A stretch of DNA of 64,000 nt, taken from Stenotrophomonas sp. SAU14A_NAIMI4_8. GTDB taxonomy: Bacteria > Pseudomonadota > Gammaproteobacteria > Xanthomonadales > Xanthomonadaceae. Numbering within the stretch: the stretch's first letter is position 1; each line of letters opens with the position of its first letter. The translations under genes were made by a program, and so were the position numbers. Below are positions 8,548 to 17,917 of the stretch, one piece after another. Under the pieces are notes generated by a model. It ran no database searches. It was given only the letters and a program-made list of their open reading frames with translations, and was not told the DNA's origin. Location of the stretch: NCBI RefSeq assembly GCF_003086695.1, contig NZ_CP025999.1, positions 1,963,680-2,027,679 of the forward strand, given 5' to 3'.

Positions 8548-9942
8548 GTGATCAAGCCCCGTACCCCGCCCGGCACCCTTGAACTGCTGCCGCGCGAGCA
8601 GATTGCGTTCCAGCGCATGCTGGACGTCATCCGCCGCAACTACGAGCGCTTCGGGTTCCTGCCGGTGGAAACCCCGGTGTTCGAGCTGTCCGATGTGCTG
8701 CTGACCAAGTCCGGCGGCGAAACCGAGCGCCAGGTGTACTTCGTGCAGTCCACCGGTGCGCTGGCCAATGCGGCCGAATCGGGCGACCGTTCGCTGCCGG
8801 AAATGGCGCTGCGCTTCGACCTGACCGTGCCGCTGGCCCGCTACGTGGCCGAGCACGAACACGAACTGACCTTCCCGTTCCGCCGCTACCAGATGCAGCG
8901 CGTGTACCGCGGTGAACGTGCCCAGCGTGGCCGTTTCCGCGAGTTCTACCAGTGCGACATCGATGTGATCGGCAAGGACAGCCTGAGCGTGCGCTACGAC
9001 GCCGAAGTGCTGGCGGTCATCCATGCGGTGTTCTCGGAACTGCGCATCGGCGATTTCAGCATCCAGTTGAACAACCGCAAGCTGATGCGCGGCTTCTTCG
9101 AAAGCCTGGGCGTGGCCGAGGGCGAGCGCCAGCTGGCGGTGCTGCGCGAAGTGGACAAGCTGGACAAACGTGGCCCCGACTACGTGCGCGAGACGCTGGT
9201 GGGCGAGGGCTTCGGGATTCCGGCCGAACAGGTCGAGAAGATCCTGGCGTTCGTGGCCGTGCGTTCGCAGGGCCATGCCGATGCGCTGGCCCAGCTGGCG
9301 GTGCTGGAAGCCAATGCCGCATCGTCGGACACCCTGCGCGCCGGCGTGGCCGAGCTGCGCGAAGTGCTGCAGCTGGTGCAGGCGCTGGGCGTGCCGGAAA
9401 GCGCGTACTGCCTGAACTTCTCCATCGCCCGCGGCCTGGATTACTACACCGGCACCGTGTACGAAACCACGCTGACCGACCACCCGCAGATCGGCTCGAT
9501 CTGCTCGGGCGGCCGCTACGAAGACCTGGCCAGCCACTACAGCAAGTCCAAGCTGCCGGGCGTGGGCATTTCCATCGGCCTGTCGCGCCTGTTCTGGCAG
9601 CTGCGCGAAGCCGGCCTGATCGACGGCATCGAAGCCAGCAGCGTGCAGGCGCTGGTGGCGCTGATGGACGAGCAGGGCATGGCGCAGTCGCTGGACATCG
9701 CCCGCCGCCTGCGCAGCGGTGGCATCAACACCGAAGTGCAGATGGAGCCGAAGAAGATCGGCAAGCAGTTCCAGTACGCGGCCAAGGCCGGCATCCGCTT
9801 CGTGGTGCTGGCGGGCGAGGACGAACTGGCGCGCGGCGTGGTGGCGGTGAAGGACCTGGTGCGCGAGCAGCAGTTCGAAGTCTCCCGCGACGAACTGGCC
9901 AGCACCCTGCAGGTTGAGCTGGAGCAGTCGAAGGTGATGTAA
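8548..9942 (+). CDS. hisS: Histidyl-tRNA synthetase
   Basis: A 464-residue class II aminoacyl-tRNA synthetase that charges tRNA-His in the cytoplasm. The catalytic core has the motif 2 segment [20 protein letters not shown] (about 111-130), the HisA signature [12 protein letters not shown] (about 294-305) and motif 3 [13 protein letters not shown] (about 340). The C-terminal anticodon-binding domain covers about 370-464. The GTG at 8548 is chosen because AGGAG lies nine bases upstream and [15 protein letters not shown] is the usual xanthomonad N-terminus; the frame extends further upstream without support. A strong intrinsic terminator follows. Confidence 0.96.
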   Translation: MIKPRTPPGTLELLPREQIAFQRMLDVIRRNYERFGFLPVETPVFELSDVLLTKSGGETERQVYFVQSTGALANAAESGDRSLPEMALRFDLTVPLARYVAEHEHELTFPFRRYQMQRVYRGERAQRGRFREFYQCDIDVIGKDSLSVRYDAEVLAVIHAVFSELRIGDFSIQLNNRKLMRGFFESLGVAEGERQLAVLREVDKLDKRGPDYVRETLVGEGFGIPAEQVEKILAFVAVRSQGHADALAQLAVLEANAASSDTLRAGVAELREVLQLVQALGVPESAYCLNFSIARGLDYYTGTVYETTLTDHPQIGSICSGGRYEDLASHYSKSKLPGVGISIGLSRLFWQLREAGLIDGIEASSVQALVALMDEQGMAQSLDIARRLRSGGINTEVQMEPKKIGKQFQYAAKAGIRFVVLAGEDELARGVVAVKDLVREQQFEVSRDELASTLQVELEQSKVM

Positions 9943-9973
9943 CGGCCGGTTGGCCGCACGCCGACACGCCAGC

Positions 9974-10005
9974 AAACGCCCACCACCCGGTGGGCGTTTT
10001 TGTTT
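9974..10005 (+). terminator. Rho-independent terminator of hisS
   Basis: The stem AACGCCCACC pairs with GGTGGGCGTT around a short ACCC loop, followed by TTTTGTTT. It lies 32 bp after the hisS stop. This is the most classical intrinsic terminator in the window. Confidence 0.9.
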
Positions 10006-10019
10006 CCGGGCCGCGTTCC

Positions 10020-10060
10020 GGGGTCAGAGCCGTTTTCCTTCAGAGAACGGATCCGACCCC
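10020..10060. repeat. GGGGTC...GACCCC palindromic repeat
   Basis: A 41-bp interrupted palindrome: GGGGTCAGAGCCGTT at the left, GGATCCGACCCC at the right, with an inner stem between. The same design recurs at 22872, 26671, 26857 and four times at 59146-59353. It lacks the GTAG head and is distinct from the SMAG units. Confidence 0.75.
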
Positions 10061-10094
10061 TCGCCGTTCCAACAGCTCGCAGGAAACTGTCGAA

Positions 10095-10333
10095 GGCGGG
10101 GTGGGTCCGGTGGCAGGGGTGTCCGCGGCATGGATGCCGCGGCCAAGCCCCCATGGGTGAGGGCGCTTTGCTTGCGAAGCACTGCTTCGCAAGCGCCCGA
10201 ACGCACAGCCGCCAGCGGCTGGGCCGGACTGGGGGTTTACGGCGTCCCCTGCCACCGGACCCACCCCGCCACCCCCCAGTACCCCAGCTTCTGCCGTTGC
10301 TCCAGCCTCTGCGGGTGCAGGGCGCAGCCCTGC
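10095..10333. repeat. Composite large palindromic element, copy 1
   Basis: Perfect 25-nt inverted arms at 10095-10119 and 10246-10270 start with GGCGGGGTGGGTCCGG. They enclose about 126 bp with the nested palindrome CCGCGGCATGGATGCCGCGG (10123-10142) and a further long hairpin around 10155-10195. A short hairpin, GCAGGGC-GCA-GCCCTGC (10317-10333), follows the right arm. Three related copies occur at 26.3, 26.9 and 39.8 kb. No protein-coding character is present. This element, the palindrome at 10020 and the hisS terminator fill most of the 460-bp hisS-his gap. Confidence 0.75.
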
Positions 10334-10352
10334 CCACAACCCCCCCCCAGAA

Positions 10353-10390
10353 TTGACGCACTGCGCAAGAATGCGTTAATGTACTAACGC
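10353..10390 (+). promoter_or_regulatory. Putative his operon promoter with overlapping operator
   Basis: A -35-like TTGACG lies at 10353-10358. The dyad GCGTTAATGTACTAACGC (10373-10390) has six perfect pairs per arm and contains GTACTA, the half-site core bound by TrpR in E. coli. It covers the expected -10 (TTAATG/TAATGT near 10376-10382). A repressor bound here would block the promoter. The nearest gene encodes a TrpR-family protein, so autoregulation is the natural reading. Confidence 0.55.
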
Positions 10391-10402
10391 GCTATTACAT
10401 TG

Positions 10403-10729
10403 ATGCACGAAATCTACCCCGTGAAAGCCCGCCCCGACATTGCCGCCAAAGACCCGCAGGCCGACCTGGACGCCCTGGCCCAGGCCTTTGCCGCCCTGCG
10501 CGCCCCCGAAGAGGTGGCAGCCTTCCTGCGTGACCTGTGCACCCCCGCCGAACTGGAAGCCATGGCCGACCGCTGGAAGGTGGTGCCGCTGCTGCAGCAG
10601 GGCGTGCCCTACCGCGAGATCCACGAACGCACCGGGGTCAGCGTGACCACCACCGGACGCGTCGCGCGCACGCTCGAGCATGGCCATCGAGGCTATGCCG
10701 CCGCCATCGACCGCCTTGCTTCGCGCTGA
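10403..10729 (+). CDS. TrpR/YerC-family repressor, probable regulator of his genes
   Basis: A 108-residue all-helical protein with the Trp-repressor fold. The segment [22 protein letters not shown] is followed by the helix-turn-helix [22 protein letters not shown] (about residues 68-89), as in TrpR and B. subtilis YerC. Comparative regulon work in Xanthomonadales has proposed a TrpR-family histidine repressor; its place as first gene before hisG fits that. I rely on recall for this and give no symbol. ATG 10403 is chosen; TTG 10400 and GTG 10421 are alternatives. No Shine-Dalgarno sequence is visible. The dyad at 10373-10390 is the likely operator. Confidence 0.82.
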   Translation: MHEIYPVKARPDIAAKDPQADLDALAQAFAALRAPEEVAAFLRDLCTPAELEAMADRWKVVPLLQQGVPYREIHERTGVSVTTTGRVARTLEHGHRGYAAAIDRLASR

Positions 10730-10763
10730 TCCGCGCCCCGTTCCGAACTTCGAGACCTCCCCC

Positions 10764-11675
10764 ATGAGTGCAACCCAGGCAGCGCCGGCACGTGACCGGC
10801 TGCGCATCGCCATCCAGAAAAGCGGCCGTCTGGCCGAACCCGCCCGCAACCTGCTAAGCGCCTGCGGCCTGAGCTGGCGCGAGAGCCGCGACAAGCTGTT
10901 CTGCTACGGCGAATCGCTGCCGGTGGACCTGCTGCTGGTGCGCGACGACGACATTCCCGGCCTGATCGCCGACGGCGTGTGCGACCTGGGCATCGTCGGC
11001 CGCAACGAACTGGAAGAACAGGCCGCCGCGCGCCGCCAGATCGGCCTGCCCGATGCCTACCAGGCCCTGCGCGGGCTCGGCTTCGGCCAGTGCCGGCTGA
11101 TGCTGGCCGTGCCCGAAGAGTGGCAGTGGAGCGGGCCGGCGCAGCTGGCCGGCACCCGCATCGCCACCAGCTACCCGGCCATCCTCAAGCAGTGGCTGGG
11201 CGAGCAGGGCGTGGATGCGCAGGTGGTGGAACTGTCCGGGTCGGTGGAAATCGCCCCGCGCCTGGGCACCGCCGACCTGATCTGCGACCTGGTCTCCAGC
11301 GGCGCCACCCTGCGCGCCAACCAGCTAACGCCCGTGCATAACCTGCTGGACAGCGAGGCCGTGCTGGCCGGTGCCGTGCGCGTTCCCGACGATGCCCGCG
11401 CCGGCCTGCGCAGCATGCTGCTGCGCCGCCTGGATGGCGTGGTGCAGAAGCAGGACCGCAAGCTGCTGATGTTCCGCGCCAGCGAAGACCGGGTGGACGC
11501 GCTGGCCCAGCTGCTGGCCGATGCCGAGCCGCTGGTGCGTTTGCCTGCCGATGGGGGCGCGTTGCGCCTGCAGACCATGTGCCCGGGTCCGCTGACCTGG
11601 CAGCGCATGGAAGAACTGGAGCGCGCTGGCGCCCAGGGCCTGATGGTGTTGAGCGTGGAGCGGTCGCTGGCATGA
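10764..11675 (+). CDS. hisG: ATP phosphoribosyltransferase (long form)
   Basis: A 303-residue enzyme that condenses ATP with PRPP, the committed step of histidine synthesis. Its length matches the long, self-regulated form (E. coli 299 residues), and no hisZ is needed. The start [20 protein letters not shown], the [12 protein letters not shown] segment and the PRPP-contact region containing [20 protein letters not shown] are clear. The last 75 residues form the allosteric domain that binds histidine. It begins 34 bp after the TrpR-like gene and overlaps hisD by ATGA. Confidence 0.96.
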   Translation: MSATQAAPARDRLRIAIQKSGRLAEPARNLLSACGLSWRESRDKLFCYGESLPVDLLLVRDDDIPGLIADGVCDLGIVGRNELEEQAAARRQIGLPDAYQALRGLGFGQCRLMLAVPEEWQWSGPAQLAGTRIATSYPAILKQWLGEQGVDAQVVELSGSVEIAPRLGTADLICDLVSSGATLRANQLTPVHNLLDSEAVLAGAVRVPDDARAGLRSMLLRRLDGVVQKQDRKLLMFRASEDRVDALAQLLADAEPLVRLPADGGALRLQTMCPGPLTWQRMEELERAGAQGLMVLSVERSLA

Positions 11676-12967
11676 ATCGTTTGATCTGGTCGCAACTTGA
11701 TGAAGCCGCACGCAGCGAGGCGCTGACCCGCCCGGTGCAGACCGTGGCCCAGCAGACCCGCGATGCGGTGGCTGCGTTGATCGCGCAGGTGCGCACCGAC
11801 GGCGATGCCGGCCTGCGCGCCATCACCGCCCGTTTCGACGGCGTGGAACTGCCGTCATTTGAAGTATCCGAGGACGAATTCGCCGCCGCCGAAGCGGCCG
11901 TGCCGGCGGCGCTGCGCCAGGCCATGGTCGAGGCCGCCGAGCGCATCGGCCGCTTCCACCAGGCCGGTATGGGCCAGGGCTATGCGGTGGAAACCGCGCC
12001 GGGCGTGGTCTGCGAACGCATGCTGCGGCCGATCGGCCGGGTAGGGCTGTACGTGCCGGCCGGCAGTGCGCCGCTGCCGTCCACCGCGCTGATGCTGGGC
12101 GTGCCGGCGCAATTGGCCGGCTGCCCGCAGGTGGTGCTGTGCACGCCGCCGCGCGCCGACGGCAGTGCCGATCCGGCCGTGCTGGTGGCCGCGCGGCTGA
12201 CCGGCGTGCAGCGCGTGTTCAAGCTGGGCGGGGCCCAGGCCATCGCCGCGATGGCCTATGGCACGGCCAGCATTCCGGCCTGCGACAAGCTGTTCGGGCC
12301 GGGCAACAGTTTCGTGACCGAGGCCAAGCAGCAGGTGGCGCAGGACGGCGCGGCTGCCATCGACATGCCGGCCGGCCCGTCGGAAGTGCTGGTGATCGCC
12401 GATGCGGGCGCGAACCCGGCCTTTGTCGCCGCCGACCTGCTGTCGCAGGCCGAGCACGGCCCCGATTCGCAGGTGCTGCTGCTGACCGACGACGCAGCGA
12501 TGCTGGCCGCCGTTGAAGCCGAAGTGGAACGCCAGGTCGCATTGCTGCCGCGGCAGCAGATCGCGCGGCAGGCGCTGTCGGCGTCGCGCCTGATCCAGGT
12601 CGAGGCGCTGGCCCAGGCCTTCGCCATCAGCAACCGTTATGCACCCGAGCACCTGATCCTGGCGCTGCGTGAACCGCGCGACTGGCTGGATCAGGTGCAG
12701 GCCGCCGGTTCGGTGTTCCTGGGCGACTACACGCCGGAAGCGCTGGGCGATTACTGCAGTGGCACCAACCACGTGCTGCCCACCGCCGGCGCAGCGCGTG
12801 CCTACAGCGGCGTGAGCGTGGCCAGCTTCCAGAACCTGATCAGCGTGCAGAGTGCCAGCGCGGCAGGGCTGGCGGCGATTGGTGGTTGCGCGCGCATCAT
12901 CGCCAGTGCCGAAGGCCTGGACGCGCACGAACGCGCCGTGGCCGTGCGCATGGAGGCCGCTGCATGA
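11672..12967 (+). CDS. hisD: Histidinol dehydrogenase
   Basis: A 431-residue Zn-dependent enzyme that performs the last two oxidations, L-histidinol to histidine, with NAD+. The conserved [25 protein letters not shown] and [11 protein letters not shown] segments are present; the E-H pair of the last is the catalytic pair of the family. The C-terminus has the SGTNHVLPT and YSGVSV segments. ATG 11672 overlaps the hisG stop. An upstream extension of the frame is only shadow of hisG. Confidence 0.96.
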   Translation: MNRLIWSQLDEAARSEALTRPVQTVAQQTRDAVAALIAQVRTDGDAGLRAITARFDGVELPSFEVSEDEFAAAEAAVPAALRQAMVEAAERIGRFHQAGMGQGYAVETAPGVVCERMLRPIGRVGLYVPAGSAPLPSTALMLGVPAQLAGCPQVVLCTPPRADGSADPAVLVAARLTGVQRVFKLGGAQAIAAMAYGTASIPACDKLFGPGNSFVTEAKQQVAQDGAAAIDMPAGPSEVLVIADAGANPAFVAADLLSQAEHGPDSQVLLLTDDAAMLAAVEAEVERQVALLPRQQIARQALSASRLIQVEALAQAFAISNRYAPEHLILALREPRDWLDQVQAAGSVFLGDYTPEALGDYCSGTNHVLPTAGAARAYSGVSVASFQNLISVQSASAAGLAAIGGCARIIASAEGLDAHERAVAVRMEAAA

Positions 12968-14055
12968 GCACGGTGAACGACGTACTGGCGCTGGTGCGCC
13001 CGGACCTGCAGGCGTTCGCGGGCTACAGTTCGGCGCGCAGCGCGGCCGTGCAGGGCGATGTCTGGCTGAACGCCAACGAGTCGGCCTGGACCAATCCTGC
13101 TGATACCGCCGGCAGCAGCCGCCGCTATCCCGAACCGCAACCGCTGGCATTGCGCGAGGGTCTGGCCGCGCTGTACGGCGTGCAGCCGCAGCAGCTGCTG
13201 ATCGGCCGTGGCAGCGACGAGGCCATCGATCTGCTGGTGCGTGCGCTGTGCGTGCCCGGCCGCGACGGCGTACTGGTTACCTCGCCGGTATTTGGCATGT
13301 ACGCGGTGTGCGCGCGCCTGCAGGGCGCCGCGCTGATCGATGTACCGCTGGTGGATTCGGCCGAGGGTCTGCACGCCGATCTGGATGCTGTCATCAGCGC
13401 CGCGCAGCAGCAGGGCGCCAAGCTGGTGTTCCTGTGCGCACCGTCCAACCCGGCCGGCAGCGATATCAGCCTGGCCGGGATCGAACGTGTGGCCACGGCG
13501 TTGCGTGGGCAGGCCCTGGTGGTGGTGGACGAGGCCTACGTGGAATTCGCACAGCGCCCGTCAGCCACCACGCTGCTGGCCGCGCACGCCAACGTGGCGG
13601 TGCTGCGCACGCTGTCCAAGGCGCATGCACTGGCCGCGGCCCGCATCGGCACTTTGATTGCCGCGCCGGAATTGATTGCCGTGCTGCGCCGTTGCCAGGC
13701 CCCGTACCCGGTGCCGACGCCGTGCGCGGAACTGGCCGTGCAGGCGCTGCAGCCGACCGCACTGGCCCGCACCGCCGAGCGCGTGGCCGCCGTCATTGCC
13801 GAACGCGAGCGTTTGTTCGCGGCATTGCCGGGCCTGCCCGGCGTGCGCCGCGTGTACCCCTCGTCGGGCAACTATCTGCTGGTGCGCTTTGGCGATGCGC
13901 AGGCCGCATTCGACGCCCTGCTGGCGGCCGGCGTGGTGGTGCGTGACCAGCGCGCCGCGCCGCAGCTGGGCGATGCACTGCGCATCAGCATCGGCACGCG
14001 CGAAGAGAACGACCGCGTGCTCGCGGCCCTGTCGGCTCGGAGGGCCGCTGCATGA
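12964..14055 (+). CDS. hisC: Histidinol-phosphate aminotransferase
   Basis: A 363-residue fold-type I PLP aminotransferase that makes histidinol phosphate from imidazole-acetol phosphate and glutamate. The PLP lysine is K219 in [14 protein letters not shown]. The LNANESAW start, [12 protein letters not shown] and [10 protein letters not shown] segments are typical. The start overlaps hisD (ATGA) and the stop overlaps hisB (ATGA), consistent with coupled translation. Confidence 0.96.
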   Translation: MSTVNDVLALVRPDLQAFAGYSSARSAAVQGDVWLNANESAWTNPADTAGSSRRYPEPQPLALREGLAALYGVQPQQLLIGRGSDEAIDLLVRALCVPGRDGVLVTSPVFGMYAVCARLQGAALIDVPLVDSAEGLHADLDAVISAAQQQGAKLVFLCAPSNPAGSDISLAGIERVATALRGQALVVVDEAYVEFAQRPSATTLLAAHANVAVLRTLSKAHALAAARIGTLIAAPELIAVLRRCQAPYPVPTPCAELAVQALQPTALARTAERVAAVIAERERLFAALPGLPGVRRVYPSSGNYLLVRFGDAQAAFDALLAAGVVVRDQRAAPQLGDALRISIGTREENDRVLAALSARRAAA

Positions 14056-15125
14056 CCCCCATTCTGTTCATCGACCGCGACGGCACCCTCATCGAGGAGC
14101 CGGCCGACTTCCAGATCGACGCGTACGAGAAGCTGCGCTTCGTGCCGCAGGTCATCCCGGCGCTGCTGAAGCTGCGCGATGCCGGCTACCAGTTCGTCAT
14201 CGTCACCAACCAGGATGGCCTGGGCAGCGAGGCGTACCCGCGCGCCAGCTTCGATGGCCCCAACGACCTGATGCTGCAGATCTTCGCAAGCCAGGGCATC
14301 GTGTTCCGCGACGTGCTGATCGACTGCAGCTGGCCGCAGGACAATGCACCCACGCGCAAGCCGGCCATCGGCCTGATGACCGCCTACCTGCAGGACCGCA
14401 GCATCGACTGGGCGCGTTCGGCCATGGTGGGTGATCGCATCACCGACGTGCAGTTCGCCGGGAACCTCAACATCCGTGCGTTCCAGCTGCGCACCGAGCA
14501 GTTCGGCGGCGAGTGGGACTGGCCCGGCATCGCCCACGCGCTGGCCGATGCGCCGCGTACCGCCGTGGTCCAGCGCAACACCAAGGAAACGAAGATCCGC
14601 GTTGAACTGGACTTGGACCGGGCTGGAGATGCGCACATCGCCACCGGCCTGCCGTTCTTCGACCACATGCTGGAACAGATCGGCAAGCACGGCGGCTTCG
14701 CTTTGGACATCCGGGCCGAGGGTGACCTGCACATCGACGAGCACCACACCATCGAGGACACCGGCCTGGCGCTGGGCCAGGCGCTGCGCGAAGCGCTGGG
14801 CGACAAGCGCGGCATCGGCCGCTATGGCTTCACCCTGCCGATGGACGAGACGCTGGCCAGCGCCGCGCTGGATTTCAGCGGCCGGCCGTACTTCGTGTTC
14901 GAAGGCGAGTTCAAGCGCGAGCGCGTGGGTGACATGCCCACCGAACTGGTGCCGCACTTCTTCCGTTCGCTGTGCGATGCCAGCGGTTTGAACCTGAACC
15001 TGCAGGTGCGCGGTGACAACGACCACCACAAGGTCGAGGCGTGCTTCAAGGCGCTGGCCCGCGCGCTGCGCCCCGCGCTGGCTCGCCAGGGCACGGCGTT
15101 GCCCAGCACCAAGGGGGCGCTGTGA
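14052..15125 (+). CDS. hisB: Bifunctional histidinol-phosphatase / imidazoleglycerol-phosphate dehydratase
   Basis: A 357-residue fusion as in E. coli HisB. The N-terminal HAD phosphatase (about 1-165) begins with [12 protein letters not shown], whose two aspartates are catalytic, and has a [14 protein letters not shown] zinc-loop-like segment. The C-terminal dehydratase (about 175-357) has [32 protein letters not shown] and [13 protein letters not shown], the Mn-binding histidine clusters. The two halves catalyse steps 6 and 8 of the pathway. It shares ATGA with hisC and GTGA with hisH. Confidence 0.96.
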   Translation: MTPILFIDRDGTLIEEPADFQIDAYEKLRFVPQVIPALLKLRDAGYQFVIVTNQDGLGSEAYPRASFDGPNDLMLQIFASQGIVFRDVLIDCSWPQDNAPTRKPAIGLMTAYLQDRSIDWARSAMVGDRITDVQFAGNLNIRAFQLRTEQFGGEWDWPGIAHALADAPRTAVVQRNTKETKIRVELDLDRAGDAHIATGLPFFDHMLEQIGKHGGFALDIRAEGDLHIDEHHTIEDTGLALGQALREALGDKRGIGRYGFTLPMDETLASAALDFSGRPYFVFEGEFKRERVGDMPTELVPHFFRSLCDASGLNLNLQVRGDNDHHKVEACFKALARALRPALARQGTALPSTKGAL

Positions 15126-15724
15126 GCGAGGTCGCGCTGATCGATGCCGGCGGTGCCAACCTGGGCTCGGTGCGCTACGCACTGGAACGCCTGGGCGCGC
15201 GGGTGCGGCTGGTGCGGGATGCCGAAGGCCTGGCCGGTGCGCAGCGGGTGATCCTGCCCGGCGTGGGCGCGGCCGCACCGGGCATGCAGCGCCTGCACGC
15301 GCAGGGGCTGGTGGAACCGCTGCGACGCCTGGAGGTGCCGTTGATGGGCATCTGCCTGGGGATGCAGCTGCTGTTTGATCGTTCCGAAGAAGCGGGCGTG
15401 GACACCCTGGGCCTGATTCCCGGCGTGGTGCGCAAGCTGGTGCCGGCGTGCGGCATCCGCGTGCCGCACATGGGCTGGAACCGGCTGCTGCCGCTGCGCG
15501 AATCGACCCTGCTGCAGGGCGTGCCCGAGCGTGCCAGCGCGTACTTCGTGCACAGCTATGCGGCACCGCTGAACACCCACACCGTGGCCGCCTGCGATCA
15601 CGGCGGCCTGTTCACCGCCGTGGTGGAGCAGGGCCGCTACTTCGGCGCCCAGTTCCACCCCGAGCGTTCCGGCGAGACCGGATCGCAGATGTTGCGCAAT
15701 TTCCTTGAGGGCACCGCTGCATGA
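15122..15724 (+). CDS. hisH: Imidazole glycerol phosphate synthase, glutaminase subunit
   Basis: A 200-residue class I glutamine amidotransferase that supplies ammonia to HisF. The nucleophile is C78 in [11 protein letters not shown], and the His-Glu pair is in [11 protein letters not shown] near the C-terminus. The GTG start at 15122 overlaps the hisB stop. The N-terminus [19 protein letters not shown] is the family's P-loop-like start. Confidence 0.96.
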   Translation: MSEVALIDAGGANLGSVRYALERLGARVRLVRDAEGLAGAQRVILPGVGAAAPGMQRLHAQGLVEPLRRLEVPLMGICLGMQLLFDRSEEAGVDTLGLIPGVVRKLVPACGIRVPHMGWNRLLPLRESTLLQGVPERASAYFVHSYAAPLNTHTVAACDHGGLFTAVVEQGRYFGAQFHPERSGETGSQMLRNFLEGTAA

Positions 15725-16455
15725 GCTTCACCGTCTACCCCGCGCTGGATATCCGTGATGGCCGCGTGGTGCGGCTGCGCCAGGGCGACTATGCGCAGGA
15801 AACCCATTACGGCGACGATCCGCTGCCGCGCGCGCAGGCCTTTGCCGCGCAGGGTGCGCAGTGGATGCACCTGGTCGATCTGGATGCCGCGCGAGCGGGC
15901 GGTTACACCCTGGCACCCCTGCTGGCGGCGATCCGCGCGCAGACGTCACTGCAGGTGCAGACCGGTGGCGGCGTGCGCGGCCGCGACGACGTGGCGCGCA
16001 TCCTCGATGCCGGTGCCGGCCGCGTGGTGGTCGGTTCGCTGGCCGTGCGCGAGCCGGAGACGGTGATCGGCTGGCTGGCCGAGTTCGGTCCGCAGCGCCT
16101 GACCATCGCCCTGGACGCGCGCCAGGACGCGCAGGGCCAGTGGCAGCTGCCGGTGCATGGCTGGACCGAAAACGCCGGGGTCACCCTGGATGCGTTGGCG
16201 CAGCGCTACGCGCAGGCGGGCATGGCCCACCTGCTGTGCACCGACATTGCCCGCGATGGCATGCTGGCCGGCCCGAACATCAGCCTGTACGCCCACCTTG
16301 CCGCGCTGTTGCCGGGCGTGGCCGTGCAGGCGTCCGGTGGCATCCGCAGCGTGGCCGACGTGGCCGAGGCGCGCGCGGCCGGCTGTGGTGGCGCGATCCT
16401 GGGCAAGGCGCTGCTGGAACTGCGTATGGATCTGGGCGAGGCACTGGCATGTTGA
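15721..16455 (+). CDS. hisA: ProFAR isomerase (phosphoribosylformimino-AICAR-P isomerase)
   Basis: A 244-residue (beta/alpha)8 barrel that isomerises ProFAR to PRFAR. It shows the half-barrel repeats shared with His[14 protein letters not shown] at the start, whose Asp is catalytic, [12 protein letters not shown], then [13 protein letters not shown] in the second half. It overlaps hisH by ATGA and hisF by seven bases. Confidence 0.96.
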   Translation: MSFTVYPALDIRDGRVVRLRQGDYAQETHYGDDPLPRAQAFAAQGAQWMHLVDLDAARAGGYTLAPLLAAIRAQTSLQVQTGGGVRGRDDVARILDAGAGRVVVGSLAVREPETVIGWLAEFGPQRLTIALDARQDAQGQWQLPVHGWTENAGVTLDALAQRYAQAGMAHLLCTDIARDGMLAGPNISLYAHLAALLPGVAVQASGGIRSVADVAEARAAGCGGAILGKALLELRMDLGEALAC

Positions 16456-17225
16456 GCCGCCGCATCATTCCCTGCCTGGACGTGCGCGATGGCCGCGTGG
16501 TCAAGGGCGTGCGCTTCCGCGACCACGTGGACATGGGCGATATCGCCGAGCTGGCCCAGCGCTACCGCGACCAGGGCGCCGATGAACTGGTGTTCTATGA
16601 CATCGGCGCCAGCCCGGAAGCACGTTCGGTGGACGTGGGCTGGATCGAGCGCATCGCCCGCCTGATCGACATTCCGTTCTGCGTGGCCGGTGGCATCGAC
16701 AGCGTGGAAACCGCGCGCCGTGTGCTGTTTGCCGGTGCCGACAAGATCTCGATCAACTCGCCGGCGCTGGGCCGTCCCGAGCTGATCACCGAACTGGCCG
16801 ACGAGTTCGGCGTGCAGTGCGTGGTGGTCGGCGTGGATTCGGTGCGCGAGGCCGATGGCGAATGGCGCGTGCGCCGCTTCACCGGTGATCCCAGCAAGAC
16901 CCAGGCGGTGCCGTTGCGCACCCTGGACTGGATCGTGGACGCGCAGCGCCGCGGTGCCGGCGAAATCGTGCTGAACTGCATGGACAGCGACGGCGTGCGC
17001 CGTGGCTACGACGTGGCGCAGTTGCGCCAGGCACGTGCAGTCTGCAACGTGCCGCTGATTGCCTCCGGCGGTGCCGGTGCGATGGAGCACTTCGCCCAGG
17101 CCTTCGACCAGGCCGACGTGGACGGTGCACTGGCCGCCAGCGTGTTCCACAGCGGCGCCATTGCCATTGCGGATTTGAAGCGCTACCTGCGCGAGCAACA
17201 GATCGAGGTTCGAGATGTCTATTGA
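16449..17225 (+). CDS. hisF: Imidazole glycerol phosphate synthase, cyclase subunit
   Basis: A 258-residue barrel enzyme that uses ammonia from HisH to close the imidazole ring and release AICAR. It opens with [20 protein letters not shown], with the catalytic Asp in CLDVRDG, and has [13 protein letters not shown] with the second catalytic Asp. GGAGAMEHF is the phosphate site. The start lies inside the last codons of hisA, so translation is coupled. Confidence 0.96.
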   Translation: MLSRRIIPCLDVRDGRVVKGVRFRDHVDMGDIAELAQRYRDQGADELVFYDIGASPEARSVDVGWIERIARLIDIPFCVAGGIDSVETARRVLFAGADKISINSPALGRPELITELADEFGVQCVVVGVDSVREADGEWRVRRFTGDPSKTQAVPLRTLDWIVDAQRRGAGEIVLNCMDSDGVRRGYDVAQLRQARAVCNVPLIASGGAGAMEHFAQAFDQADVDGALAASVFHSGAIAIADLKRYLREQQIEVRDVY

Positions 17226-17835
17226 AGTACGCCCGTCGCCGCAGGCTCTGGAAACCCTGGACTGGGCCAAGGGCGATGGCCTGCTGCCGGCCGTGGTGCA
17301 GGACGCCGATACGCTGCAGGTGCTGATGCTGGGCTATGTGAACGCCGAATCGCTGCATATCACCCAGGTGACCGGCCACATGACCTTCTACAGCCGCAGC
17401 AAGCAGCGCCTGTGGACCAAGGGCGAGCAGTCCGGCCACGTGCTGGCGGTGCAGTCGATCAGCGTCGATTGCGATGCCGACACCGTGCTGGTGCTGGCGC
17501 GGCCGGCAGGCCCGACCTGCCACACCGGCGCGGAGAGCTGTTTCGACGGCGCGCCGAAGGATTTCCTGGGCGGCCTGGGCCAGTTGGTGGCCGTGCGCGA
17601 GGCGCAGCGACCGCCGGGCAGCTACACCACCTCGCTGTTCGAGGGCGGCATCCGCCGCATCGCGCAGAAGGTGGGCGAGGAGGGCGTGGAGACCGCGCTG
17701 GCCGCCGTGGCGCAGGACGATGAGGCATTGCTGGGGGAATCGGCCGACCTGCTGTACCACCTGCTGGTGCTGCTGCGCGCGCGCGGCTTGTCGCTGGATG
17801 ATGCACGGGCGGTGCTGGAACAGCGGCACCGGTGA
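17215..17835 (+). CDS. hisI: Bifunctional phosphoribosyl-AMP cyclohydrolase / phosphoribosyl-ATP pyrophosphatase
   Basis: A 206-residue HisIE fusion for steps 2 and 3. The cyclohydrolase half (about 10-110) has [24 protein letters not shown] and the metal-binding [21 protein letters not shown]. The pyrophosphohydrolase half (about 115-206) has the all-alpha MazG-like helix [10 protein letters not shown] and [13 protein letters not shown]. It overlaps hisF by eleven bases and ends the his operon. A REP hairpin at 17860-17884 may terminate the transcript. Confidence 0.96.
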   Translation: MSIEVRPSPQALETLDWAKGDGLLPAVVQDADTLQVLMLGYVNAESLHITQVTGHMTFYSRSKQRLWTKGEQSGHVLAVQSISVDCDADTVLVLARPAGPTCHTGAESCFDGAPKDFLGGLGQLVAVREAQRPPGSYTTSLFEGGIRRIAQKVGEEGVETALAAVAQDDEALLGESADLLYHLLVLLRARGLSLDDARAVLEQRHR

Positions 17836-17859
17836 TCCGCACCCACCGTTGATGGAGGT

Positions 17860-17887
17860 GTGCGGACCCACGGTCCGCACCTACAAT
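17860..17887. repeat. SMAG-type REP unit (TGCGGACC stem) whose tail forms a -10 TACAAT
   Basis: A 25-bp inverted unit pairs GTGCGGACC with GGTCCGCAC and ends in CTAC at 17884. The last TAC runs into AAT, which makes TACAAT (17882-17887), a good -10 hexamer 31 bp upstream of the phosphoesterase ATG. No matching -35 is obvious. The promoter role is inferred. Confidence 0.6.
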
Positions 17888-17917
17888 AGGGGGTCTCTCT
17901 GCCCCCGGACTGCCCCC

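Noticed and set aside
9943..10402. A small-RNA gene or a His-rich leader before the his operon
   Set aside because: No frame with clustered His codons was found; the region is explained by a terminator, a GGGGTC palindrome and the composite palindromic element, though transcription of the latter cannot be excluded.
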